From the NCBI RefSeq assembly GCF_037080055.1, contig NZ_JBAOJI010000005.1, positions 62,001-126,000 of the forward strand: a DNA stretch of 64,000 nucleotides, read 5' to 3'. Position 1 is the first letter of the stretch, and each line of letters starts with the position of its first letter. This document shows positions 33,306 through 42,202 of this stretch, one piece after another. The notes under the pieces are model-generated. The model saw only the letters and a program-made list of their open reading frames with translations, made no database searches and had not been told where the DNA came from. The position numbers were made by a program, and so were the translations under genes. Source of the DNA: Halovenus sp037080055 (GTDB lineage Archaea; Halobacteriota; Halobacteria; Halobacteriales; Haloarculaceae).

Positions 33306-34286
33306 ATGACTCACGAGATTGCGGTCATCCCAGGCGACGGAATCGGACAGGAGGTCACACCCGCGGCTGTCGACGTGCTCGAGGAACTGAACATCGACTT
33401 CGAGTTCGTCTACGGCGATGCTGGCGACGAGACACAGGCCGAAACCGGCGAGGCACTGCCCGAGGAGACGGCAGAAATTGCAGCCGATGCGGACGCGACG
33501 CTGTTCGGCGCGGCCGGCGAGACGGCCGCGGACGTAATCCTGCCGCTGCGCTCCATCGTTGGCTCGTTCGCGAACGTCCGTCCTGCCCGCGCCTACCCGG
33601 GCCTCGACGCACTCCAGCCCGACACGGATCTGGTCTTCATCCGGGAGAATACTGAAGGAGTGTACTCCGGCATCGAAGACGAGATTACCGACGGTGTCCG
33701 GACGCTGACCCGAGTTATCACCGAAGACGCCTCCGAAGAGATTGCCGAGTACGGCTTCCAGTACGCCAAGCGAAACGACTACGACGACGTGACCATCGCC
33801 CACAAAGCGAACGTGATGCGCGAGACTGACGGCCTCTTTCTCGATGTCGCAGAGCGCGTCGCGGAGGAGCGCGGCGCAGAGTACGACACCGCGCTGATGG
33901 ACGCCCTGGCGATGCACCTCGCGATGACGCCCGAAGACTACGGTGTCGTCATCTGTCCGAATCTGGCCGGCGATATGCTCTCGGATCTGGCCGCCGGGCT
34001 AGTCGGCGGACTCGGTCTGCTTCCCTCGGCGAACATCGGCGAGGAGAACGCGCTGTTCGAGCCAGTCCACGGCTCCGCGCCGGACATTGCCGGCGAAGGC
34101 GTCGCCAACCCGTCGGCGATGATTCTCTCGGCAGCGATGATGCTCGATCACCTCGAATATTCCGAGGAAGCCGGTGCCGTCCGCTCGGCCGTCGAGAGCG
34201 TCCTCGACTCGGGGCCGCGGACGCCCGACCTCGGCGGCTCTGCCTCGACCGACGAGATGACCGAGGCGATCATCGACGAACTCTAA
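33306..34286 (+). CDS. leuB: 3-isopropylmalate dehydrogenase
   Basis: A 326-aa beta-decarboxylating dehydrogenase: IAVIPGDGIGQEVTPAA at the N terminus, LRSIVGSFANVRPARAYPGL with substrate-binding Arg residues, FIRENTEGVYSG, and NLAGDMLSDLAAGLVGGLG with the metal-binding Asp residues, then EPVHGSAPDIAG. It oxidises 3-isopropylmalate to 2-oxoisocaproate. The start at 33306 was chosen for the family N terminus and the upstream GGAG; an in-frame upstream ATG (33207) overlaps intergenic sequence. It has its own promoter region, separated from leuD by the CBS gene. The last 4 nt overlap the convergent gene. Confidence 0.95.
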   Translation: MTHEIAVIPGDGIGQEVTPAAVDVLEELNIDFEFVYGDAGDETQAETGEALPEETAEIAADADATLFGAAGETAADVILPLRSIVGSFANVRPARAYPGLDALQPDTDLVFIRENTEGVYSGIEDEITDGVRTLTRVITEDASEEIAEYGFQYAKRNDYDDVTIAHKANVMRETDGLFLDVAERVAEERGAEYDTALMDALAMHLAMTPEDYGVVICPNLAGDMLSDLAAGLVGGLGLLPSANIGEENALFEPVHGSAPDIAGEGVANPSAMILSAAMMLDHLEYSEEAGAVRSAVESVLDSGPRTPDLGGSASTDEMTEAIIDEL

Positions 34287-36328
34287 TCGGGTTTGACGAG
34301 CTTGTTGCCGTCCTCGGCGAGCAGCCCACGGTCGATAGCGATATCGAGAACCTCCGCGCAGTCGGCTTCTGAAAGGTCGTAGGTACTCGCTGCGACCGCC
34401 ATCAGTTCCGTTCGGTCGACGGGGAATTCCCGGTTTTGCAGCAGCCGCATGACCTTGTTGTACTCCAGTGCCGAGATCGACCGGCGCTGCTGGTCGGCGT
34501 CGTCGCTTTCGGTAGTCGTCGGATCGTCGGCTCCGCTCTCGGTGGGCGCCGGATCGTCTGCTCCGTTCCCGGCCGAACTGGGTTCGCCGGCAGAGTCGGA
34601 ATCGGTGTGATTGTCACCTGCTGATTCGGAGACTCCGGGGCCAGTCGCCGCACTCTCGTCCGACTCGGCTTCCTCAGAGGAGTCGTCATCGAAGGCGATT
34701 TCCTCGTCTTGCGCGCCCGGTTCGGTCGTCTCGTCGGAGTCTGCTCCGGAACTCATCGCATCGATCGCTTCGAGATCATCCTTGACCTCTTCTGCTGGCT
34801 CCTCGGCCGCCGTTCCGGAATCGGGGCGTAATTCCTCGGGGATGTCCGCCTCCATCTCCGACTGAAGATCGTCGTCGTCGTCCGGCGGCGTCCCGGGATC
34901 GTTCTCGAAGTCGAAGCCGCCGTCGTCTTCGCTGTCGTCTGATTCGTCGTCCGTGTAGTCGGATGCTTCGTAGTCTTGTTCGATTGACTCGGTCGTTCCC
35001 GGATCGTCCGTATCGGTGTCGAGATCGAACGGGTCCTCGGTATCCATCGCGTCGGGATCGACAGCTTCCTCGCCGTTCGTCTCCGGCTCTACCGGTGGCT
35101 GGTCGTCGCTGGAGTGGTCGTCGTCACCGCTGGCTAGATCGTCTGCTTCGCTAGCTGCGAGTTCGTCGGGAATCTCGATTTCGCCGTCGAGGACCTCTTC
35201 GATGTCGGCATCCCCGGTCGCGATTTCGTCGGCCTGCAGGATACTCGGATCGATGCCATCCTCGTCGGCCGGTGAGTCCTCACTCCGATCCGACGGCTCG
35301 ACGTGCTCGTCGCCACTAACGGAATCGTCTGACGAGGACAGTGGGTCGTCGTCACCGACCGGCTCCGGTTCGGGCTCTTCGTCCGAGTCCGCCTGCGTCG
35401 CGCGCTCGGTGTCCTCGCCTTCGTCACCGGTGGCTGGTTCTGGCTCGTCCTCCGATGGAATCTCCGGCTCCAGGTCGCCTTCGGCAGGATCCTCAGCATC
35501 GGCTGCGATCGGTTCGTCGTCGGCCAGCCCTTCGGGTTCAGCCGTTGGCTCGTCTTCGAGTGTTGCTGAATCCTCCGGTTCAGACTCACGTTCGGCTGCT
35601 GTCGCTTCCGGCTGGTCCGCGTCGGAGTCCGCAGCCCCCGAAGATTGGTCCGTCTCTGGCTCACTCTCCGCAAATTCGTCGGGGACGTTCGGTTGCATTT
35701 CGTCTTGAATGTCGGTTTCCCAGCCGCCGGAGGCCGATTCGTCGGCGTCGGCAGCGATCCCCGGTACTTCGTTGACATCCTCGTCGTCCGGCAGTTCCTC
35801 GGGATCAGTTGTGATCGGTTCGGGGCTCAGATCATCCTCACGATCGGCCGGTGTCGTGGTGCCCTCGGCTTGCTCGCCCCACTCTCCGGGATCCGGATCC
35901 CACTCGTCGGCTGGCTCTTCTTGGGCTGCTGCTGTCGTCGCGTTGGCTTGATCGTCCAGTTCCTGTGTGTCGGCGTCCTCGTCCGCAGAGTCCGACTCCC
36001 CGTCGGCTTCGGCAGATGGCTCTTCGTCGACCTGTGGTGGCTGCTCGTTGCTCTCGTCTTCGAGCAACTCCGACGGTTCTTTGTTACCGACTTCGGGCTC
36101 TCCGGTCTCGTCGTCGTGGCCCCCGTCGCCCGCCCCGGCCTCGTCCGATGATGCTTCGGCCGGGACCGTTTCACCGATCCCGGTCGCGTCGAGCAGCCGA
36201 TCCAGTTTGTGTCGACAACTCGCACAGAGCGTGACAGATTGTGCCCCATCGGAGGGCTCGATGGTGTACGCGCCCAGTGGCTCGTCGAGGGCGGCCCCAC
36301 AGAAGTAACACGATGAGAGATGGTCCAT
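34283..36328 (-). CDS. 681-aa acidic protein: N-terminal zinc finger, long disordered region, C-terminal winged-helix-like domain
   Basis: The N terminus has Cys pairs at residues 7/10 and 35/38 (CYFC and CASC), a treble-clef-like zinc site. From about residue 55 to 600 the sequence is almost only Asp, Glu, Ser, Thr, Ala, Pro and Gly, surely disordered and very negative even for a haloarchaeon. The last 70 residues are folded again (ISALEYNKVMRLLQNREFPV, then EVLDIAIDRGLLAEDGNKLV) and look like a winged helix. It follows agmatinase by 44 nt on the same strand. No family name is known to me. The two small domains could tie it to nucleic acid or to the transcription apparatus. Confidence 0.8.
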   Translation of the reverse strand: MDHLSSCYFCGAALDEPLGAYTIEPSDGAQSVTLCASCRHKLDRLLDATGIGETVPAEASSDEAGAGDGGHDDETGEPEVGNKEPSELLEDESNEQPPQVDEEPSAEADGESDSADEDADTQELDDQANATTAAAQEEPADEWDPDPGEWGEQAEGTTTPADREDDLSPEPITTDPEELPDDEDVNEVPGIAADADESASGGWETDIQDEMQPNVPDEFAESEPETDQSSGAADSDADQPEATAAERESEPEDSATLEDEPTAEPEGLADDEPIAADAEDPAEGDLEPEIPSEDEPEPATGDEGEDTERATQADSDEEPEPEPVGDDDPLSSSDDSVSGDEHVEPSDRSEDSPADEDGIDPSILQADEIATGDADIEEVLDGEIEIPDELAASEADDLASGDDDHSSDDQPPVEPETNGEEAVDPDAMDTEDPFDLDTDTDDPGTTESIEQDYEASDYTDDESDDSEDDGGFDFENDPGTPPDDDDDLQSEMEADIPEELRPDSGTAAEEPAEEVKDDLEAIDAMSSGADSDETTEPGAQDEEIAFDDDSSEEAESDESAATGPGVSESAGDNHTDSDSAGEPSSAGNGADDPAPTESGADDPTTTESDDADQQRRSISALEYNKVMRLLQNREFPVDRTELMAVAASTYDLSEADCAEVLDIAIDRGLLAEDGNKLVKPD

Positions 36329-36372
36329 GTGGCTACGAGGGTGCCATCAGGGCAAAAAGCCAGCGACTGTTT

Positions 36373-37164
36373 TTATTGGCTCGCGTACACGAACGCTCGG
36401 AGCAGTTTTGCCCCGAGCGCCGCCGCCTGCCCGTGGTCTCGGTCGTTCACTTCGACGAGATCACAGCCGACCGCCTGCGGGGCAACGTCACGGACGACCT
36501 CCCGCATCGTCCGTGGTTCGAGCCCGAACGGCTCCGGCGTCCCGGTCCCCGGTGCGAATCCCGGATCGGCCGCGTCGATGTCGATGCTGAGATAGACTTC
36601 ACCCGAGCGGTCGAGTTCCCACGATGGAACCCGCTCCGGTTCGACGACGGTCACGTCTTCGCTGTCGGCCCGCTCCCACTCGGCTTCCGATCCCGAACGA
36701 GCGCCGAGGACGACGACTTCGTCGACGGTGTCGAGTGCGTGGTGGCTCACGGTGGCGTGGCTGAGCGGATTGCCGGCGTAGGATTCTCGGAGGTCGAGAT
36801 GGGCGTCGAGACAGACGTAGACATCGGGGTCGAGCGCGCGCAGTGCAGCGATCGTCACCGTGTGTTCGCCGCCCAGCAGGAGGGGTGTCGCTCCCTCGTC
36901 GTCGAAATCGGCGAGTGTGCCGGAGAGAAAGTCGAGATACTCACTGGTATCGTCGGTCGGATGGACGTCACCGTGGTCGTAGACTGCACAATCGGTAAAA
37001 CGAGTGTCCGTCGACTGGTCGTAATCCTCGAAGGGTCGGGCAGCGTGGCGCAACTCCCGCGGACCGAACCGAGTTCCCGGCTGGAAACTCGTGCTCGCAT
37101 CGAGCGGGGCCCCCACGATCGCAAACGAGGCCTCGTCGCGGTCGGCCACGGCCCCCGGAAACAT
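36373..37164 (-). CDS. speB: Agmatinase (ureohydrolase)
   Basis: A 263-aa arginase-fold protein with the manganese-binding motifs GGEHTV, LDAHLDLR and SIDIDAADP. It hydrolyses agmatine-type guanidino groups, releasing urea. Its start shares one nt with the aIF5A stop (TGATG), a tight two-gene operon. In haloarchaea agmatinase is linked to hypusine formation, where an agmatine-derived intermediate on aIF5A is processed, so the coupling makes functional sense. Length is slightly short for the family but no motif is missing. Confidence 0.9.
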   Translation of the reverse strand: MFPGAVADRDEASFAIVGAPLDASTSFQPGTRFGPRELRHAARPFEDYDQSTDTRFTDCAVYDHGDVHPTDDTSEYLDFLSGTLADFDDEGATPLLLGGEHTVTIAALRALDPDVYVCLDAHLDLRESYAGNPLSHATVSHHALDTVDEVVVLGARSGSEAEWERADSEDVTVVEPERVPSWELDRSGEVYLSIDIDAADPGFAPGTGTPEPFGLEPRTMREVVRDVAPQAVGCDLVEVNDRDHGQAAALGAKLLRAFVYASQ

Positions 37165-37535
37165 CAGACGATCTTGCGCTGGCCCTCGAATTCGAGGAAT
37201 TCGATCTCGTCGTCGGCGGCCAGGTCCTCGTCACCGGCTTTCATGACGAAGTTGTCGTACGTTTCCAGATCCATCACCTGAATCTCGTCGGAGCGAACGT
37301 CGATGACCTGCCCCTGCTTGCGGTTGATGATCGGGACCCAGACCTTCGCGTCGACTGGCTGGGAGAGCGAGCGTTTCTGCCCGTCGAAAACACCCTCGGC
37401 GTCGATTCGGGCCTTGGCGCTGCCGTGTTTGCCCGGCTTTGCCGTACTGTAGGAGGTGATCTTACACGGTGTCTCTTCGATAAGTACGTAACTTCCTTCG
37501 TCGAGTTCGCGGACCTCGGTCTGCTGCTTTGCCAT
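37164..37535 (-). CDS. Translation initiation/elongation factor aIF5A
   Basis: A 123-aa factor with the SH3-like N domain carrying the hypusination loop STAKPGKHGSAK (Lys in the tip, about residue 36) and the OB-fold C domain (VIDVRSDEIQVMDLETYDNF). It promotes peptide-bond formation at stalled ribosomes. A minus-strand TATA-like GTTTATACT at about 37559-37567 gives a leaderless start at 37535. It is co-transcribed with agmatinase. Confidence 0.95.
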   Translation of the reverse strand: MAKQQTEVRELDEGSYVLIEETPCKITSYSTAKPGKHGSAKARIDAEGVFDGQKRSLSQPVDAKVWVPIINRKQGQVIDVRSDEIQVMDLETYDNFVMKAGDEDLAADDEIEFLEFEGQRKIV

Positions 37536-37597
37536 GTCCCGCTGTTGTCTACCTGTGAGTATAAACGGTTTGGAATCGAGGCGAGCGGGTTCGGGAC

Positions 37598-39430
37598 TCA
37601 GCGTTCGTCACTCTCGGAATTTTCACGTTCCTCGACTGGGATCGTACTCCCACTGGCTCCGGACTGAGAGCCGCTTTCGGCCCCTGGTGTCCCGGTTGGA
37701 GATGGTCCGTCAGCGCCACCAGCCCCTGAGCCGCCGAGGGCTTCACCCAGTCCAACAGCGTCGCTGTCGCTCTCGCCCTCGCGTTCGCGCATCCGCTGTC
37801 TGGTAAACTGTGGCTGGCCGCTGAACCCGCGGTCTTTCGTGAAGGAGCGATAGAGCAGAAAGCCGACGACTGCAGTCGGGACGACGGCAGCGAGTGCCGC
37901 CGGGACGCTCTCGAAGATGTACAGCAGTGTTGCCGAGACTGTGCCGGCGGTGAACAACATCCCGAAGATCATCCGTTTGGCCAGTCGGTCGAGGTAGTCG
38001 TTGTCGTCTTCGAGTTCGGCCTTCACACGCAGGTCGTTGCGCTGCATCCGATCCAGCGTGGATTCGAGTTTCGGCGGGACTCTGACCGCCGACGTGGCCG
38101 CGTCGCCGACCTCCTGCACGCGGTCGGTGACGAACTCCCGGGCACCCCGTTCGAGATAGCCCTGCTTGCGGAGGTAGTCCGTGGCCACCGAGATAAAATC
38201 GAACTCGGGATCCAGCGTGACACAGACGCCCTCGACAACCGTCGCGACCCGGAGGACGAGCGCGAGATTCGAGGGAAGCCGCAGCGGGAACTCGTAGATG
38301 GTGTCCTCGACCTGCTCGATGATCTGCTGGACACGGTACTGTTCGACCTCCTCGCCGCGAACGTCGGCGATGGCGATTTCCATCACGTCTGCCATCACGT
38401 CGCGGTCGGCCTCTGGCGAGAGCGTCCCCATCTCGACGAGCGTATCGAGAATGGCGTCGATATCTTGCCGGGCAACAGCGGTGTAGAAGTCGACGATCCT
38501 GTCCTGTACGAACGGATCAACGAAGCCGCTCATCCCGAAGTCGTAGAAAATGAGTGTCCCGTCGTCGGCGACGGCCAGATTCCCGGGGTGGGGGTCTGCG
38601 TGGAAGATACCGTCCTCGACGATCATCTGGAGGTAGGTCTCCTGCAGCGTCGTCGCGAGTTCCGAGCGGTCGAGTCGCTTGGCGTCCAGTTCCTCCAGAT
38701 CGTTGATCTTCGTCCCGCCGACGTACTCCATCGTGAGCACCCGCCCAGTCGAGTGCGACTCGATCAACTGTGGGATTCGGACACTGTCGTTGTCGGCGAA
38801 GTTCTCGCGGATGCGTTCGAGCATCTCGCCTTCGCGCTCGTAGTCCATCTCTTGGTGGATCGTCTTGTCGAATTCGTCGGCGAGCGTTTTGAGTGAGAAC
38901 GACCGAGCGTCCTCGACGAACCGCATGAGGATCGGAAGGCTCCACCGTATTACCCGGAGGTCGGCCTCGACTAACTCCTCGATACCGGGTCGTCGGACTT
39001 TGACGGCGACATCCTGACCGTCGATCTGGGCGCGGTAGACCTGTCCAAGACTCGCTCCGCTGATCGGAGCCCGGTCGAACTCGGCGAAAGCCTCCGAGAG
39101 TGGCCCGAGTTCTTCTTCGAGCACCTGTTCGGCCTCGGACCACTCCGCCGGCGGCACTTCGTCCTGCAGTTTCGAGAATTCAGCGATGTACTCCGGCGGA
39201 AGTACGTCTGGTCGCGTCGAGAGCAGTTGTCCGAGTTTGATGAACGTCGGCCCGAGTGTGAGCAGTGAGTTGAGCAGTTTCTTCGCGCGAGTGCGGCGCT
39301 GGGCGCTGGATACCTCGCGAGGGCCACCGACGATCAGAAAGCGTCGACGGTCCCGCAGGTAGGCGACGATCAGGGGGAAAAACTGCCAGATGACGATAAC
39401 GAACCGCCAGTATGCACGGGGATTCACCAC
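37598..39430 (-). CDS. UbiB/ABC1-ADCK atypical kinase
   Basis: A 610-aa protein of the UbiB family. The diagnostic KxGQ motif (TFIKLGQLLSTRPDVLP) lies near residue 62, the Ala-rich nucleotide loop replacement GASLGQVYRA near 124, the ATP-binding Lys in VAVKVRRPG, the catalytic loop FHADPHPGNL near 275 and FYDFGMSGF near 293. Two C-terminal helices (about 515-560) anchor it to the membrane, followed by a Gly/Ser-rich tail. In other organisms these proteins support isoprenoid-quinone synthesis or lipid transport; in haloarchaea menaquinone metabolism is a guess. It follows Hsp20 by 15 nt. Confidence 0.92.
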   Translation of the reverse strand: MVNPRAYWRFVIVIWQFFPLIVAYLRDRRRFLIVGGPREVSSAQRRTRAKKLLNSLLTLGPTFIKLGQLLSTRPDVLPPEYIAEFSKLQDEVPPAEWSEAEQVLEEELGPLSEAFAEFDRAPISGASLGQVYRAQIDGQDVAVKVRRPGIEELVEADLRVIRWSLPILMRFVEDARSFSLKTLADEFDKTIHQEMDYEREGEMLERIRENFADNDSVRIPQLIESHSTGRVLTMEYVGGTKINDLEELDAKRLDRSELATTLQETYLQMIVEDGIFHADPHPGNLAVADDGTLIFYDFGMSGFVDPFVQDRIVDFYTAVARQDIDAILDTLVEMGTLSPEADRDVMADVMEIAIADVRGEEVEQYRVQQIIEQVEDTIYEFPLRLPSNLALVLRVATVVEGVCVTLDPEFDFISVATDYLRKQGYLERGAREFVTDRVQEVGDAATSAVRVPPKLESTLDRMQRNDLRVKAELEDDNDYLDRLAKRMIFGMLFTAGTVSATLLYIFESVPAALAAVVPTAVVGFLLYRSFTKDRGFSGQPQFTRQRMREREGESDSDAVGLGEALGGSGAGGADGPSPTGTPGAESGSQSGASGSTIPVEERENSESDER

Positions 39431-39445
39431 GGCGACACCTCAGTG

Positions 39446-39802
39446 TCAGCCCTCGTTGACGGGAATCGACGTTTCGGCAGTGGCGGCGTGTTTGGGCACG
39501 CGGAGTTCGAGGACGCCACGCTCGACGGTCGCTTCGGCTGCCGTCGGATCGGCATCCGGCGGAAGTGGCAGGTCGACATCGAGAAACAGCGACCGTTCCT
39601 CTGAGAGAAACCGGAACTCGCGGGAGGCGTCCTTGCTGCGTCGAGCCTCGATCCGCAGTCGGTTGCTCTCGGCGCTGATGTCGATGGTCTCGGCAGTCGC
39701 TCCCGGAAGATCGATCACGAGGAGATACCCCTCCTCGTCCTCCAGGATATCGGCGAACACGGCCTCTGGCAGATCACGCAACGCATCGCGCAGCGCTGAC
39801 AT
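39446..39802 (-). CDS. Hsp20/alpha-crystallin family small heat-shock protein
   Basis: A 118-aa protein with an alpha-crystallin domain: YLLVIDLPGATAETIDISAE, the hydrophobic FLDVDLP strand, and GVLELRVPKH at the C-terminal end. It is an ATP-independent holdase for unfolded proteins. The ATG at 39802 defines a compact protein; the same frame is open far upstream but there it is only antisense to dph2. It begins an operon with the UbiB kinase. The N-terminal arm is very short compared with many Hsp20s. Confidence 0.85.
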   Translation of the reverse strand: MSALRDALRDLPEAVFADILEDEEGYLLVIDLPGATAETIDISAESNRLRIEARRSKDASREFRFLSEERSLFLDVDLPLPPDADPTAAEATVERGVLELRVPKHAATAETSIPVNEG

Positions 39803-39895
39803 AAACGGGGGTACGGACGGAACAGTCGTAAACCCCCCGGTCGCGGCAGCGAACAAACGCCGTCGTTTTACGGACTGAGCGGATATATGAGTGTA

Positions 39896-40951
39896 ATGAG
39901 CCACGATTCGAGCGAGCGACCTGACGGCGACCTGCGGAACACTGGTATGTCCCTGCGCCACGACCGCGAGTGGGATTACGAACTCGACCGCATCGCCGAG
40001 GCCGTCGACGAACGCGACGCCGAGACTGTCGGCCTGCAGTTCCCCGAAGGACTGAAACGCCGCGGCCCGGGCGTTGCCGACGACCTCCGCGAACTGCTTC
40101 CCGACGATGTCTCCGTGATGATCTCCGGCCAGCCCTGCTACGGCGCCTGCGATCTGGACACCTACATGATGAAACGGACCGACGTGTTCGTCCACTTCGG
40201 CCACTCGCCGATGAAAGACTCCGACCGGATCATCTACGTCCCTCTCTTTTCCAACGTCGACGTGTTCCCGATTGTCGACCGCGCACTCGACGAGGAACTC
40301 GCCCCGCCCGAGGAAGACCCGGACGTGGGCCTCGTCACCACCGCCCAGCACATGAACAAGTTCGACGAGATGCGGGAGTATCTCGAAGACGAGGGCTACA
40401 CCGTTCACGTCCGTCGCGGTGACGAGCGCCTCACCCACGAGGGACAGGTACTCGGTTGTAACTACGCCTCCGCGGATGTCGACGCCGAGCAGATGCTCTA
40501 CGTCGGCGGCGGCAAGTTCCACCCCCTCGGACTGGCGATGGAACACCCCGAGAAACACGTCGTCATCGCCGACCCGGTCAACAACACGGTCTCTGTCGCG
40601 GACACAGAGAAGTTCATGAAACAGCGGTACGCGACCGTCCACAAGGCAATGGACGCCGATAGCTGGGGCGTGATCTTCTGTACGAAGATCGGACAGGGCC
40701 GCTGGGATCAGGCCCAGGAAATCGTCGAGAACAACGACGACGCTTACCTCATCACGATGGACGAAGTCACCCCGGACCGACTGCGGAACTTCGGACTCGA
40801 CGCCTACGTGAACACTGGCTGTCCCCGGATCACGACCGACGACGGGCCGCAGTTCCACAAGCCGATGCTCACCCCTGGCGAGTACGAGATTGCAATCGGC
40901 GAGAAACCGCTCGATAGCCTCGAATTCGATACCTTCCACGGGACGTGGTGA
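39896..40951 (+). CDS. dph2: Diphthamide biosynthesis protein Dph2 (2-(3-amino-3-carboxypropyl)histidine synthase)
   Basis: A 351-aa radical enzyme with the three [4Fe-4S] cysteines in their usual places: QPCYGACDLDTY (about residue 80), VLGCNYASAD (about 187) and VNTGCPRITTDDG (about 305). It transfers the aminocarboxypropyl group of SAM to a histidine of elongation factor 2, the first diphthamide step. ATG codons at 39887 and 39896 are both possible; a TTTTAC element at about 39864 is the nearest promoter-like sequence. It diverges from Hsp20. Confidence 0.94.
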   Translation: MSHDSSERPDGDLRNTGMSLRHDREWDYELDRIAEAVDERDAETVGLQFPEGLKRRGPGVADDLRELLPDDVSVMISGQPCYGACDLDTYMMKRTDVFVHFGHSPMKDSDRIIYVPLFSNVDVFPIVDRALDEELAPPEEDPDVGLVTTAQHMNKFDEMREYLEDEGYTVHVRRGDERLTHEGQVLGCNYASADVDAEQMLYVGGGKFHPLGLAMEHPEKHVVIADPVNNTVSVADTEKFMKQRYATVHKAMDADSWGVIFCTKIGQGRWDQAQEIVENNDDAYLITMDEVTPDRLRNFGLDAYVNTGCPRITTDDGPQFHKPMLTPGEYEIAIGEKPLDSLEFDTFHGTW

Positions 40952-40956
40952 GCCGT

Positions 40957-41361
40957 TCAGAAGAGGCCGAAAAATCTGCCCCCGTCATCATCCGAGTCTC
41001 CTCCTGAGGCGGTATCTGCATCACGGTACGCCCGCCGTTCTGGCCCCAGATCGCCGACACCGATCGATCCCGACGAGACCTCCGAGGGATCGCGGTACGC
41101 CTCCCTGGGTACCGCTTCGAGTGTGTCGTATCCCTCGGCTTCGAGAAACGCCGCGAGGTTGCGCGCGTACTCGGCCGAAGCCGCCTTCGTCTCGTCGTCC
41201 TGTAGTGCGAACCCGTCCCGAACGTATTCGGGGACTCCCCGCGTCTTCGTCCGGTCTTCCGCACACTCTGCGATCGCTTTTAGCGTCCGCGGTGATTCGG
41301 TCTCGAAGCCCTCGACCAGGAACTCCGGGATCGTCTCGTCAGGCCTCGGTATGTCTGTCAT
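40957..41361 (-). CDS. Conserved-looking haloarchaeal protein of unknown function
   Basis: A 134-aa hydrophilic protein with helical, Ala/Glu-rich sequence (SPRTLKAIAECAEDRTKTRG, then TKAASAEYARNLAAFLEAEG) and a disordered tail ending in GRFFGLF. The ATG at 41361 starts MTDIPRPDETIPEFLVEGFE; an upstream in-frame ATG at 41373 would add four residues. It converges with dph2 with a 5-nt gap. No membrane segment or metal site is seen. No family function known to me. Confidence 0.7.
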   Translation of the reverse strand: MTDIPRPDETIPEFLVEGFETESPRTLKAIAECAEDRTKTRGVPEYVRDGFALQDDETKAASAEYARNLAAFLEAEGYDTLEAVPREAYRDPSEVSSGSIGVGDLGPERRAYRDADTASGGDSDDDGGRFFGLF

Positions 41362-41531
41362 TAGCACGAACATTCATGCAGATTTGATTTAATTCTTTGT
41401 ATCACTTAAATTATACCGGGCCTGGGTGTTTATCTCGCCGCGGTAACGTTAGAACAGTTCTTCTGCCAACCAGAGTAATTACTTACAGTTATCCATAACA
41501 CTTTTAGTATTAACAGTAGTATTCTCTGGAG

Positions 41532-42152
41532 ATGTCGACACGGAGTCAACTGACCCAGCAACTCGGGGTCGTCGCGGGGTTCGACGATCCCCGGGTCGAT
41601 CTGGAGCAGTACCGCACGCCGCCGGAGCTAGCCTCGTATCTCGTCCACGTGGCCGATCTACAGGGAGATATCGAAGATCGGACGGTGATCGATCTCGGCT
41701 GTGGGACGGGGATGCTGGGACTGGCGGCGACGCTGCGGGGACCGCGGCGAGTCGTCGGCGTGGATATCGACGATGCCGCGCTGGGGACTGCCCAGGAGAA
41801 CCGCCGTCGGATCGCCGCGACGAGTTCGGTGTCGTGGGTGCAGGCCGATGCGACCCAGATCCCACTGGATCCGTCGGATGGGGTGACGGTCGTGATGAAT
41901 CCGCCCTTCGGCGCGCAGAACGGCAACGAACACGCCGACCGGGCGTTTCTGGAGACGACCGCGGAGATTGCCGAGGTCTCCTATTCGATTCACAACGCGG
42001 GCAGTGCCGACTTCGTCGAGTCCTTCGCGACTGACCACGGTGGCGAGATGACCCACGCCTACAGCGCCGAGTTCGACCTGCCGAAGACCTTCGAACATCA
42101 GTCCGAGCAGTCCCGGACAATCGACGTGGAACTGTTCCGCATCGAGTGGTAG
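41532..42152 (+). CDS. METTL5-like nucleic-acid N6-adenine methyltransferase
   Basis: A 206-aa class I SAM methyltransferase: SAM motif I VIDLGCGTGMLGLAA near residue 52, acidic residue in VVGVDIDDAAL, and the catalytic motif IV NPPFGAQNGNEHADRAFL near 122-139, which marks N6-adenine enzymes of the METTL5 type. The archaeal members probably methylate rRNA. It starts with a TATA-like TTTTAGTA at about 41510 and is monocistronic. DNA methylation is the less likely alternative. Confidence 0.85.
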   Translation: MSTRSQLTQQLGVVAGFDDPRVDLEQYRTPPELASYLVHVADLQGDIEDRTVIDLGCGTGMLGLAATLRGPRRVVGVDIDDAALGTAQENRRRIAATSSVSWVQADATQIPLDPSDGVTVVMNPPFGAQNGNEHADRAFLETTAEIAEVSYSIHNAGSADFVESFATDHGGEMTHAYSAEFDLPKTFEHQSEQSRTIDVELFRIEW

Positions 42153-42202
42153 CGGACGCGGGAGAGGACGGATTTATTGCGGTATAGACACACACGTCGG
42201 AC

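Noticed and set aside
39803..40939. Long upstream extension of the Hsp20 frame, antisense to dph2
   Set aside because: The extension is only the shadow of dph2. A compact Hsp20 starts at ATG 39802.
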